Assembly: GCF_017309185.1 (NCBI RefSeq) | Contig: NZ_JAEKJZ010000001.1 | Location: 2,232,001 to 2,296,000 of the forward strand | Origin: Roseibium aggregatum | GTDB lineage: Bacteria > Pseudomonadota > Alphaproteobacteria > Rhizobiales > Stappiaceae | Direction of reading: 5' to 3' | DNA: 64,000 nucleotides | In this document: positions 9,103 through 17,699 of the stretch, piece by piece | Layout of the letters: every line of letters starts with the position of its first letter | Numbering within the stretch: the stretch's first letter is position 1 | The notes under the pieces: model-generated | The model's database searches: none | What the model was told of the DNA's origin: nothing | The model's input: only the letters and a program-made list of their open reading frames with translations | Made by a program: the position numbers and the translations under genes

Positions 9103-10119
9103 TTGCCACCCGTGATGGTAGGATCGGCTCCGATTGGTTTTCCGGTATTCACATCATCATTGGCGCTGCGAACCATGCTGCAAAGACGTGAACTCATGCT
9201 GGCCGCCGTGACCGCGGGCGGAAGCTCGCTCCCGGTTTTATCCGCCGCTCAAGGTCAGGCCTCATCCGAGGAAACTCCATCCGCCTCAGCAAAAAAGAAG
9301 GAAGGTTTCGCACTGGCTCTTGGAGGTGGGGCAGCCAAGGCCTTTGCACATATTCCGATCCTCGAGGCCGTCGACGAACTCGGCGTGATGCCCAAAGAAA
9401 TCGCGGGAACCTCCATGGGTGCAATTCTCGGAGGGCTCTATGCGGGCGGCATGAGCGGACGTGATATCCGCGATTTCGCGGTCGATCTGTTCACCCGCAA
9501 ACCCCAGTTGCTGCAGAAGCTGTTTCTGTCCAACGGCCGGACATGGAGTTCGCTGCTCAACATGACCCGACCGGCGATAATCGATCCGGTTGTTCTGTTT
9601 GAAACCGTCTTTCCAAAAGACCGGCCGGAAACCTTCGACGACTTGCGCCTGCCGTTGAAGATCGTTGCGACGGATTTCTACAATCAGTCCCAGGTGGTCC
9701 TGGAACAGGGCCGTCTGTTGCCGGCCATCGCGGCTTCCTCGGCACTGCCGATGCTGCTGACGCCCGTCCGGATCGACGACCGCGTGCTGATCGACGGAGG
9801 TTTCGTCAATCCGACCCCCTTCGACGTGTTTGACCGGGCTGATCTCGTGACCGTCGGCGTAGACGTAACCGGCAGCACATTTTCGTCCAGAAAGACCTTT
9901 CCCAGCGGGCTGGAAACCTGGATCGGCTCGTTTTCCATCACGCTGCATTCGCTGGTTGCCGCAAAGCTTGCCTGCGCTCAACCGGACCTTTTGATAGAGC
10001 CGCCCATCGGCACTTTCAACACGATGGATTTCTTCAAAATCAAGGACATCGTTAAGGCGGCGGAGCCCGCGAAAGAAGTCTTCAAGCGAGAATTGAGCAC
10101 GCTATTGGACGGCTCATGA
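9103..10119 (+). CDS. Patatin-like phospholipase, probably exported
   Basis: This is a 338-residue serine lipase/acyl hydrolase of the patatin (RssA) family. The nucleophile motif GTSMG follows the oxyanion stretch ALGGGAAKAFAH at about residues 71-82, and the catalytic Asp is in IDGGFVNP near residue 229. The N-terminus has QRRELMLAAVTAGG, which resembles a twin-arginine signal. This fits export, but the Tat consensus Phe/Leu position is imperfect. Start is uncertain: TTG 9103 follows the AAGGAGG site, ATG 9115 is near, and ATG 9175 sits directly before the arginine pair. It is convergent with the next gene, with one base between the stops. Confidence 0.8.
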   Translation: MPPVMVGSAPIGFPVFTSSLALRTMLQRRELMLAAVTAGGSSLPVLSAAQGQASSEETPSASAKKKEGFALALGGGAAKAFAHIPILEAVDELGVMPKEIAGTSMGAILGGLYAGGMSGRDIRDFAVDLFTRKPQLLQKLFLSNGRTWSSLLNMTRPAIIDPVVLFETVFPKDRPETFDDLRLPLKIVATDFYNQSQVVLEQGRLLPAIAASSALPMLLTPVRIDDRVLIDGGFVNPTPFDVFDRADLVTVGVDVTGSTFSSRKTFPSGLETWIGSFSITLHSLVAAKLACAQPDLLIEPPIGTFNTMDFFKIKDIVKAAEPAKEVFKRELSTLLDGS

Positions 10120-10120
10120 C

Positions 10121-11833
10121 TCAGAACGCCGGACCGCGTCTTGAAAAAATCGCCTTCAGTTCGTCGGCCCGGGCTTTCGACCAGCCTTCCGGTTCCACAA
10201 GGGCCGCCCAGGCGTCGATATAGTCCGGTGCGACGTAATAGTGTCCGAACCTCTCGACATCGAGCGCGAACATGGAATCGAGCGCGAGCTGCAACATGGT
10301 GACCACGGGGAACCACGAGAGCTTGTCGGTGACGTCGGGCGCTCGCGGTTCGTTCATCCAGGCCGGCGGTTTGATCGCGCTGTCGAATGTGAAATTCACA
10401 ATGGGGTCGCTGCCGTAATTCAGGAACACCGCCCTGATCGGTCCCCAAGGGGCAAAATTCCCATCAAGCCCACCATACTGGTCGAGAACACGCACCAGCG
10501 ACCCATTGCCGAAAGTCGGTCGCCAGGCGGGGCTGTCTTCGTTGCGACGATCCCTGACTTCCGACCAGTACCTCGAAAAGAACGGCGAACCGGCCCACAT
10601 CGCGCCCTGGATCGGATCGCCGAGCATGTCGAGCAAGGGCAGGGTGGCCTGGGAGTTGAACGCCCCCTGGCTCAGGCCATGCACATAGAGATCGGGCCGA
10701 TCTTCTTTCGGCATGTCCGTCCAATGATCGTAAATGGCGTTGAAAAGAGCTCTGGACTGGTCGACGCCATAGTCCGGATGCGCCAGCAGCGCCAGCATGC
10801 TGGTCAGATAGGAATACTGGACGGAAACGGTCGCCACGTCCCCGGCGAGCATGAAGTCCAGCGTGTCATGTGCGCCTGGATCCATCCAGCCGGTACCGAC
10901 CGGAACCATCACGATCAGAACCGAGCGCTCGAAACCGCCGACACGGATCAGTTCCTTTAGAGCGATTTGTGCCCGTTCCTCGGGCGTGTCCGCCGCCCGG
11001 CGGCCGACATACACCCTGATGGGCTCAATAACGCGGCCATGCTGGAATTCAGAAATTTGCTCTATGGTTGGTGCCGTCGCGACGAAATGGCGTCCCCAGC
11101 GTCCCATTTCCTCCCACTTTACGAGAGAGGCCGGACTTCCGGTCTTTCTGTCTTCTTTCGGTTGAGCAATATCGGCTTCGATCAGCTTGTCCGCCGCCAG
11201 GAAAGACGCATCGGCAGCCTTGAAAAAGTTTCGTACAAGCGCCCCGTCGACGACTGCCCACACGACCCATCCGACGAGCCCGACAGACAGAACCACTCCG
11301 ACGCGCCTCGGTAAAACCCTGTCCAGTTGCACGGCGACGACCCGTCTCAGCATTCCCGCGAGCCTAAAACAGACCCAAAGAGCAAAGCTTGCGAAGGCAC
11401 CGACCAGAAAGATGAAAACCGGTGCGCCGGTTTCCAGGGGCGGAAGCTCCATCGCGGCCCGGGTTGCGTTCTGCCAGCTCCCGGCTTTCAACAGCGAGTA
11501 CAACAAAATGACGCCGCCGGTCAGCAACGCGGCGGTGCTGCACCATCGGTTCAACGCGGTGGGACAGTCCGGCAGTTCCAGATATCTCCACAGCGAACGC
11601 ATCAGAAGTGCGGCCTCGTATCCCAGACTGGCCGCGACTGCCGCCAGGATGCTTTGAACCAGCGGGTCTCGCGGCATCAGGGACGGTGTTAACGCCGCTC
11701 CGAAGAAACTGACTGCGACCACGAAACCGAAAGGGGACCAGCCGTCCCGGAATGCTTTAAAGGGAGCCATCGCGCACACTGCATCAAAGGTTTGAAACAC
11801 CGGTAGTATCGGCCATTTGCGCAAGAATGACAC
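10121..11833 (-). CDS. Membrane-anchored alpha/beta hydrolase (Abhydrolase_9 type)
   Basis: This 570-residue protein has two parts. The N-terminal 200 residues hold several hydrophobic helices, beginning GFVVAVSFFGAALTPSLMPR, typical of the Abhydrolase_9 N-terminal domain. The C-terminal half is a catalytic domain with nucleophile motif GLSQG in VHGLSQGAFNS. Substrates of the family are not well defined; lipid or ester hydrolysis at the membrane is the usual guess. Alternative start: the Met at residue 22. It is divergent from the EAL gene. Confidence 0.8.
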   Translation of the reverse strand: MSFLRKWPILPVFQTFDAVCAMAPFKAFRDGWSPFGFVVAVSFFGAALTPSLMPRDPLVQSILAAVAASLGYEAALLMRSLWRYLELPDCPTALNRWCSTAALLTGGVILLYSLLKAGSWQNATRAAMELPPLETGAPVFIFLVGAFASFALWVCFRLAGMLRRVVAVQLDRVLPRRVGVVLSVGLVGWVVWAVVDGALVRNFFKAADASFLAADKLIEADIAQPKEDRKTGSPASLVKWEEMGRWGRHFVATAPTIEQISEFQHGRVIEPIRVYVGRRAADTPEERAQIALKELIRVGGFERSVLIVMVPVGTGWMDPGAHDTLDFMLAGDVATVSVQYSYLTSMLALLAHPDYGVDQSRALFNAIYDHWTDMPKEDRPDLYVHGLSQGAFNSQATLPLLDMLGDPIQGAMWAGSPFFSRYWSEVRDRRNEDSPAWRPTFGNGSLVRVLDQYGGLDGNFAPWGPIRAVFLNYGSDPIVNFTFDSAIKPPAWMNEPRAPDVTDKLSWFPVVTMLQLALDSMFALDVERFGHYYVAPDYIDAWAALVEPEGWSKARADELKAIFSRRGPAF

Positions 11834-12196
11834 CCTCTTGCGACGGCACGATAGATCGGCAATTCAAATGACCGCTGCCGAATTCAATCGATAAAAATTA
11901 CGCTGCGCATCGTGACATTTAGACAGAATTAACAGTTGCCGGGTCTAAATCGCACCCGGTAGCGGGGAGCCGGAATTCAGACGCGTCTGCGACTTCGGAC
12001 CCCCACAAGCACAGCCAGCCCGCAAGTTTCGTGAAAGTTTAACGGACTAGCGTAAAAGCCGGCTGTGCCTCAGCGGGAAACGGCACGGGCCTGGAGGCCT
12101 GAAATTGTTTCCCTAACGATAACAACCGGGGGGCACCGGTTAACCAAGGCATGCAACACAGACCAGACCGGATTGACCAATCGAACGGATCGGCCG
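11834..12196. other. Divergent intergenic region, 363 bp
   Basis: This stretch lies between the minus-strand hydrolase and the plus-strand EAL gene and must hold both promoters. An A/T-rich patch lies around 11890-11935. I see no RNA gene or convincing ORF. A GTG-initiated frame extension of the EAL gene reaches back to 12065, but its translated residues look non-coding. Confidence 0.5.
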
Positions 12197-14155
12197 ATGT
12201 CATTTGACAGACTGTTGCTGTTTTTATTCCCTGCGCTTTGCGGCGTCTTCGCAGTTTTCCTCGCCTTAAATACCTACGGTCTCATCGAAACCCGCTCGGA
12301 TTTCGAGGAGAACCACCGGCTGGAGTGGTTTTCCTTCCGAGAAGCCATACGGCTGAACACTTCTGATTTCGAGGACTTCTTTTCCCGCTACACGACCCGA
12401 TCGGGACATGGCGAAGGACAGCTCCCGAAGCTAGGTGGAAAGTCGGTTCAAGCCACACTGGAAAACCTTCCGAGCCGTGAATTCAGCACGGTGCTTGACC
12501 GGTCAAACCTTTTTCAGAATTGGGTCGCTGCGCCCGTGGCCGCAATGAACGGCAACACAGCGGCATTTTATGCTTTGGATGCGCTGCTGCCTGTCGATCG
12601 CGCGGTCGTTCTTCCTGAGACCGTCGCGGCCGCGCTTCAAAACATCGCCGAAATGACAACCCGGGAAGCGGACACGCGCGCCGAGACCGCGCGCCGCTCC
12701 TTTCAGATCCGTCAGGGCATGCAAACCGGGCTGGCGCTCGCGACAATCGCCAGCGCTCTTGGCTGGGTTGTGTTGCTCCTAAGCCGGAACTCGGCTCTCC
12801 GAAAGGAATGCCAGGACCGCATGGAAGACACAGACCGCCTTTTGCATATCCAGAGTCACGATCCTCTGACCGGGCTTTTCAATCAGAAGGAATTTTCAGC
12901 CAGGCTGCGACGAACCTATCAACAGCTGTCCGAGGGGCAGGTGCTGAATGTTGTCAGCATCAATCTCGACGCGAAATCTCCGAAAACCGCCGAGTATTGT
13001 CAATCGATCGAAAATGCGATCCTGGTCTCGGCGGCCGACATCTTGCGCCACGCCGCCGGCGTTGCTGTCGGTGCCGTCTGCCTCGCTCGGGCCAACGGCA
13101 AGGGGTTTCTTGCCTATTTCACCACTTCGGAAACAGAGGATCCGGCCGCGCATGACCTGGTTATGCGAATCCGCCGTGGCTTTCAACATCCCGTCGCGAC
13201 CGACAGGGGGGCCTTTCTCCTGCCTCCGGCAATCGGCATCGCCAACACCGAAACCGTTGACAAGGATCCGGCCGAACTCATTCGGAATGCAGACCTTGCA
13301 GCCTACGAAGCACTCGCAAATCCTCTCGCAAGACCGGTTACCTACCAGCCCTCCATGCGCGCGGCTCTGGACCGCACGATATCGATTGAACAAGCTCTAC
13401 CGGATGCCATCGAGAACGGTGAATTTCTCCCTTACTATCAGCCGCAGTTCAATCTGATGTCGGGACGCATCGTGGGCGTCGAGGCACTGGCCCGATGGAA
13501 CCATGCGGACCTTGGCTGGATCTCTCCTTCTGAGTTTATTCCACTTGCGGAAAACAGTGGCGATATTGTTCCGATCGGCTGGCAAATTCTGGAGCGGGCA
13601 TGCCGTGAAATCCTGAAACTGCCAGGCGATCTGACACTTTCCCTCAACCTGTCTGTTTCACAATTGCTCGATGAAGATGTCGTCTTCATGCTGGAAGACT
13701 GCCTCGAGCGGACAGGGTTGCCGGCGAGCCGGCTGAAGATTGAGGTCACGGAAACCACCGTGATGAGCGATCGTGCCCAGATCCAAACAACGCTGTCGTC
13801 CGTTCGATCCCTCGGCATTGCTCTTGTACTCGATGACTTCGGCATGGGCTTTTCGGAACTGTCGTGTCTGACGGATTTTCACTGGGATCTGATCAAGATC
13901 GACGGTGCCTTCGCCACCAGGGCGACCTCCGATGACAAGATCCGGGACATTCTCAAACTCGTACTTGGCATTGCCGCAAAAATGGGCTCGGAGGTTCTTG
14001 TGGAAGGGATCGAAACCGTCGACCAGTGCGATGTTCTCGCGGACCTGGGATGCGCCAACGGCCAAGGGTATCTTTTCGGCGGTCCGATGGCCATCGACGA
14101 TATCAAGACCCTGTTTTTCCAGGGACATCGGCACCCCGATCTGAAGGAGGCCTAA
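12197..14155 (+). CDS. c-di-GMP phosphodiesterase with degenerate GGDEF domain
   Basis: This 652-residue inner-membrane protein has a first TM helix at about residues 5-25, a periplasmic region and a second TM helix near residue 185-205. A diguanylate-cyclase-like domain follows, then a C-terminal EAL domain. The signature loop of the cyclase domain reads NGKGF instead of GGDEF, so it should not make c-di-GMP. The EAL domain keeps its catalytic set: VEALARW, LNLSVSQL, EVTETTVM, LDDFGMG, LIKIDG and VEGIET. It should therefore be an active phosphodiesterase. The open frame begins at GTG 12065. I start at ATG 12197 because the first TM helix begins right there, although its ribosome site is weak. 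Confidence 0.87.
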   Translation: MSFDRLLLFLFPALCGVFAVFLALNTYGLIETRSDFEENHRLEWFSFREAIRLNTSDFEDFFSRYTTRSGHGEGQLPKLGGKSVQATLENLPSREFSTVLDRSNLFQNWVAAPVAAMNGNTAAFYALDALLPVDRAVVLPETVAAALQNIAEMTTREADTRAETARRSFQIRQGMQTGLALATIASALGWVVLLLSRNSALRKECQDRMEDTDRLLHIQSHDPLTGLFNQKEFSARLRRTYQQLSEGQVLNVVSINLDAKSPKTAEYCQSIENAILVSAADILRHAAGVAVGAVCLARANGKGFLAYFTTSETEDPAAHDLVMRIRRGFQHPVATDRGAFLLPPAIGIANTETVDKDPAELIRNADLAAYEALANPLARPVTYQPSMRAALDRTISIEQALPDAIENGEFLPYYQPQFNLMSGRIVGVEALARWNHADLGWISPSEFIPLAENSGDIVPIGWQILERACREILKLPGDLTLSLNLSVSQLLDEDVVFMLEDCLERTGLPASRLKIEVTETTVMSDRAQIQTTLSSVRSLGIALVLDDFGMGFSELSCLTDFHWDLIKIDGAFATRATSDDKIRDILKLVLGIAAKMGSEVLVEGIETVDQCDVLADLGCANGQGYLFGGPMAIDDIKTLFFQGHRHPDLKEA

Positions 14156-14158
14156 GAT

Positions 14159-14193
14159 TGGGGACCGCGCCGGAACCGTCGGCTGGGTCCCCA
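14159..14193. terminator. Bidirectional hairpin between convergent genes
   Basis: TGGGGACC (14159-14166) and GGTCCCCA (14186-14193) are perfect 8-bp inverted repeats with a GC-rich loop that can itself fold. It lies 4 bp past the EAL stop and 20 bp before the end of the minus-strand guanidine operon. This position suits a shared transcription terminator, although the trailing T-run is poor. Confidence 0.5.
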
Positions 14194-14212
14194 TTCAACC
14201 GAACCTGCGCCT

Positions 14213-14713
14213 TTAGCCGGCAATTTCACCGCTTGTCAGCCGAGTTTTCAAGGTGTCGAGCAGGTCGATGTCGGAGCGCTCGGTCAAAGACACATAGGTG
14301 AATGTCATGGTCTCGCGGGCCTGCACCATGGACCCGGGAAACGGCATATAGACCAGTTCCTTGGAGGCGAAGGCGGGCGAGGCCGTGCCGACCTGCCAGT
14401 TGCTTTCGATTTTCGCATCGACGAGATGCTGGACAAGTCCGTCGGAACCCGGGCGGTGGAACGGTACGCCGGCGAGCCTCAGATAGGAGGTCTTGTCCTC
14501 TGCTGCCCGGAACCCGTCGATAAAACTCACACTCAGCGCCTGCAGTTCCTCGGCCCTGTCCGCATCGGAAGACCCGTGTACGTGGGAATGCAGATGATCG
14601 TGGCCTGCGTGATTGTGACCATGCGCATGACCGTGATCATGCGCATGGGAATGGTCGTGAGCAGCGTGACCATGTCCGTGCTGATGAGGGTGATTGTGGT
14701 GGTGATGAGCCAT
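14213..14713 (-). CDS. Histidine-rich protein of the guanidine operon, candidate nickel-handling factor
   Basis: This 166-residue protein starts at ATG 14713, with a GGAG ribosome site and 5 bp after the ureohydrolase stop. It has 23 His within residues 3-46, mostly alternating with Gly, Ala, Asp or Ser. The remaining 120 residues are of no family I recognise; a RAEELQALSVSF helix is followed by a mixed region. Similar His-rich tails occur in nickel chaperones such as HypB and UreE, but there is no P-loop GxxGxGK and no HypA zinc site here. The known guanidine hydrolase is nickel-dependent and needs accessory proteins. I infer a nickel storage or delivery role; the function is unproven. Confidence 0.75.
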   Translation of the reverse strand: MAHHHHNHPHQHGHGHAAHDHSHAHDHGHAHGHNHAGHDHLHSHVHGSSDADRAEELQALSVSFIDGFRAAEDKTSYLRLAGVPFHRPGSDGLVQHLVDAKIESNWQVGTASPAFASKELVYMPFPGSMVQARETMTFTYVSLTERSDIDLLDTLKTRLTSGEIAG

Positions 14714-14718
14714 ATCTG

Positions 14719-15957
14719 TCACTCCACGTCCGGACCGGCCGGGATGGACACCGGCTTGTCGATGATATGCTTGTGCGCGCCCATTTTTCCGTGCGAGACG
14801 AGGGTGCCGAGCACGTCCACGATCACCCTTGTGGCGAGCAGGGCGGTGATGTCGGAACAATCGTAAGGCGGCGAGACCTCGACCACTTCCAGCCCGCAAA
14901 TGCCTTCCTTGGCAACGAGAGAAACAAGTTCGAGCGCCTCGCGCGGCAGGAAACCGCCGGGTTCCGGCCAGCCGGTACCCGGAACGAAGCCGCAGTCGAC
15001 ACTGTCGATGTCGAAGGAAATATAGACCGCGTCCGCATCCTTCCAGGCAAGTTCCAGGGCGCGAGCGGCCGTTTCCGCGAGGCCGAGTTCCTCAACGTCG
15101 CGCATGGTGAAGATGTTGGTGTTGCGTTCGCGCGCCACCTCGACCCCTTCGCGCGGCACCTGCCAGCCTCCGATGCCGATCTGAACGAGGTTCACGGCGG
15201 GCACATTGACCAGATCCGTGGCATGGAACCACGGCGTCGTATGCATGCGTTCGTCGAGATCTTTTTCCTGAATGTCGATGTGCCGGTCGAAATGCACGAT
15301 GCCGATGCGTTTGGAAGTGCAGTTCGCAATGCCACGTACGCAGGGAAAGCCAATGGAGTGGTCGCCGCCGATCATGATCGGCAGGGCGCCGGAGGAGGCC
15401 ACGTGAGACACCGCCCTTGTCACCTGATCGAAGGTCTTTTCGATATTGGCGGGGATCGTGAAGATATCGCCGACGTCGCAAAGCGTCATCTGTTCGCGCA
15501 GATCCACGCCCATCTCGTAATTGTAAGGCGTGTAGAGCGCCGAGATCTTCCGCACGCCCTGGGGACCGAAGCGGGTTCCGGGCCGGTAGGTCGTGCCGCC
15601 GTCGAAGGGAACGCCGATGATGGCGGCATCATAGGCGCCGACCTGGGTCACGTCTTCGATGTAAGGCGCCTTGAGGAAGGTGTTGATGCCCGCATAGTGG
15701 GGGAGTTCGCCGCGCGCGAAGGTCGGGATCGACTTGTCCGTCAGGCTGTCGGAGCCGGTCAGTCCCATGCGCAGCGCCCAGGCCTTTTCCTTTTCCCAGG
15801 CCGCGGAGGGCAGGGTGCCTTCCTTTTCCGCCGACTTCCAGCCGCGCAGTTGAAGCTTGTCGAAATCCGGGTGGTGCTGTCTCTTCGCCGGTTCGCGCGT
15901 CAGCTGGCCGGCGGCGCGATGGCGCGTAGAGGGACCTAATTCGGTTGAAAAACTCAT
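14719..15957 (-). CDS. gdmH: Ureohydrolase, probable nickel-dependent guanidine hydrolase
   Basis: This 412-residue member of the arginase/agmatinase superfamily has the metal-site residues intact: GGDH (His200), DRHID (Asp224, His226, Asp228) and SFDID (Asp316, Asp318). It has about 100 residues before the core, longer than typical agmatinases. The last metal motif runs DSVDCGFVPGTGWPEPGG, differing from the usual DPAF form. It is encoded behind a guanidine-I riboswitch and a matching ABC importer. That makes guanidine the likely substrate, giving ammonia and urea, rather than agmatine. A longer frame opens at GTG 15972, but its GAGGA is the ribosome site for ATG 15957. Chemistry is inferred from context and family; no assay is implied. 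Confidence 0.82.
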   Translation of the reverse strand: MSFSTELGPSTRHRAAGQLTREPAKRQHHPDFDKLQLRGWKSAEKEGTLPSAAWEKEKAWALRMGLTGSDSLTDKSIPTFARGELPHYAGINTFLKAPYIEDVTQVGAYDAAIIGVPFDGGTTYRPGTRFGPQGVRKISALYTPYNYEMGVDLREQMTLCDVGDIFTIPANIEKTFDQVTRAVSHVASSGALPIMIGGDHSIGFPCVRGIANCTSKRIGIVHFDRHIDIQEKDLDERMHTTPWFHATDLVNVPAVNLVQIGIGGWQVPREGVEVARERNTNIFTMRDVEELGLAETAARALELAWKDADAVYISFDIDSVDCGFVPGTGWPEPGGFLPREALELVSLVAKEGICGLEVVEVSPPYDCSDITALLATRVIVDVLGTLVSHGKMGAHKHIIDKPVSIPAGPDVE

Positions 15958-15968
15958 GGGGACGTTCC

Positions 15969-16802
15969 TCACGGATGGTTGGGGTCTGAAGGGATGGCCG
16001 CTTCGGCACTGAAAGGCACGCCGATTACAGTGGCGATGTCCTCCGGCTTTTGCCTGGGGCCGGCGACCGGGGCCGAAAGGGGCAGATCGTAGGTGATGGT
16101 CGCTCCGAAACGCTCGGGCGCTTGCGGATCGTGCCGGATCTTGTCGAAGACGAGCAGGCGCGTGCCGAGCTTGAAAGCCTCGTGAATGTCATGGGTGACC
16201 ATGAAAATGGTCATGCCGAGGTCTTGCCAAAGCCCGAGCAACAGCTCGTGCATGTCGACGCGGATACCGGGATCGAGCGCGCCGAAAGGCTCGTCCAGAA
16301 GCAGGATGGCCGGCTTTTTCACCAGCGCCTGGGCAATCGCCAGCCGCTGCTGCATGCCTCCCGAAAGTTGAGCGGGATAGCGGTTCCTGGCGGCGGTGAG
16401 GCCGATACGCTCGAGGAGCTCCTCGATGTCCGAAAAGGCAGTCCGCCGGCTTGATCCGAAGAACCTGCCGGTGAGGGTGGCTGCTTCGAATTCCTTTGCC
16501 AGAATGAGGTTCTCCGCAACGGTGAGATGCGAGAACACGGAATACTTCTGGAAAACGATGCCCCGATCCGGGGTCGGTTCGTCCGGCAGCGGCCTGCCGT
16601 CCAGCATTATATCGCCTCGGGTTGGGAGTTCCTGGGAGAGGAGCATGCGCAGGAATGTGGATTTGCCGCAGCCCGAGGCGCCCACGATCGTGCAGAAACT
16701 GCCCGGCGCGACATCGAGTTCGACCCGTTCCAGAACCGGCGTGCCGTCATAGTACTTTTCAACTCCCCGAACGGAGAGTTTCGGCTGTTGCGAAACGGTC
16801 AT
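15969..16802 (-). CDS. Guanidine/urea-type ABC transporter ATPase
   Basis: This 277-residue ATPase is of the nitrate/taurine (NitT/TauT) class. Walker A is GASGCGKST, the signature is LSGGMQQR and Walker B is LLLDEPFGALD. The ATG at 16802 overlaps the permease stop (ATGA). Longer in-frame sequence upstream is only the permease gene read in another frame. With the binding protein and permease it forms a complete importer, whose riboswitch points to guanidine as cargo. Confidence 0.9.
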   Translation of the reverse strand: MTVSQQPKLSVRGVEKYYDGTPVLERVELDVAPGSFCTIVGASGCGKSTFLRMLLSQELPTRGDIMLDGRPLPDEPTPDRGIVFQKYSVFSHLTVAENLILAKEFEAATLTGRFFGSSRRTAFSDIEELLERIGLTAARNRYPAQLSGGMQQRLAIAQALVKKPAILLLDEPFGALDPGIRVDMHELLLGLWQDLGMTIFMVTHDIHEAFKLGTRLLVFDKIRHDPQAPERFGATITYDLPLSAPVAGPRQKPEDIATVIGVPFSAEAAIPSDPNHP

Positions 16803-17620
16803 AACGCGTCGCCTCCCAGATGATGCCAGCGGAAGGCCCGGCGGGAGAGCAGCAACAGCAACCGGTCGAGCAGGAAGGCCAGCAGCGTGATCCAGGCGAC
16901 ATAGGGAAGGATCACATCCATTGCCAGATAGCGGCGGACCAGGAAGATCCGGTAGCCGAGCCCTCTGGTCGAGGCGATGGCTTCCGCCGAAATCAGGAAG
17001 ATCCAGGCCGGTACCAGGCTGAGCCGCATGCAGGCGATCAGCTTGGGCAGCACCTGCGGCACGACCAGCCGGGTGACCATCTGCCAGACGGACGCGCCGA
17101 GCGTTTCCGCCTTGATGATCATTTCCCTTGGAATATCGAGCACCGCCTGGGCGGTGTAGCGGATCATCACCGGTGCCGTCCCGACGACGATCAGCGCGAT
17201 CTTCGATACCTCTCCCAGCCCGAACACGATGAACAGGATCGGCAGGACGGTGATCGGCGGGATCAGGGAAAATGTCGCGATATAGGGCGCGAGCGCACTG
17301 CGGACATGCGGGACAAAGCCAATCCCGATGCCGATGAGAAGAGCCAAAACGGTGGCCAGCGCCATGCCCGTGCCCAGGCGCCAAAGGCTGTCGAAGGTAT
17401 CGAGCCAAAGCAACAATTCACCGGACCGTTTGTCCGGAACGGCGGCCATGCGCCAGAAGGCCTGCCCCATGCTTTCAAGGGACGGCAGAAGCTTGTCCGC
17501 CGGGTTTTCAAGACGCCGGTAGTGGCTTGCAACCGCATAGGCAACAATCGTCGCGACAAAGGGCACAAGACCCAGGGCAAGGGCTGTCAGCCGTGAGGGC
17601 GACCGGTTGATGACGCGCAT
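16799..17620 (-). CDS. Guanidine/urea-type ABC transporter permease
   Basis: This 273-residue inner-membrane permease is of the NitT/TauT class, with about six hydrophobic segments. The usual EAA-like loop is around residue 170-190 (AETLGASVWQMVTRLVVPQ). It lies 79 bp after the binding-protein gene and overlaps the ATPase gene. One permease gene is present, so it would act as a homodimer. Confidence 0.9.
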   Translation of the reverse strand: MRVINRSPSRLTALALGLVPFVATIVAYAVASHYRRLENPADKLLPSLESMGQAFWRMAAVPDKRSGELLLWLDTFDSLWRLGTGMALATVLALLIGIGIGFVPHVRSALAPYIATFSLIPPITVLPILFIVFGLGEVSKIALIVVGTAPVMIRYTAQAVLDIPREMIIKAETLGASVWQMVTRLVVPQVLPKLIACMRLSLVPAWIFLISAEAIASTRGLGYRIFLVRRYLAMDVILPYVAWITLLAFLLDRLLLLLSRRAFRWHHLGGDAL

Positions 17621-17699
17621 GGCTCGATCCTGGAAATCTCGAGGGAGGAACCGGCGGGACCCGGCCCGGTTGGAGCGGATCCCGCCGGAGACGTCAGGA

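Noticed and set aside
12065-12196. GTG-initiated extension of the EAL protein
   Set aside because: The 44 extra residues are uncharged/polar and of no domain, and the membrane helix begins right at ATG 12197.
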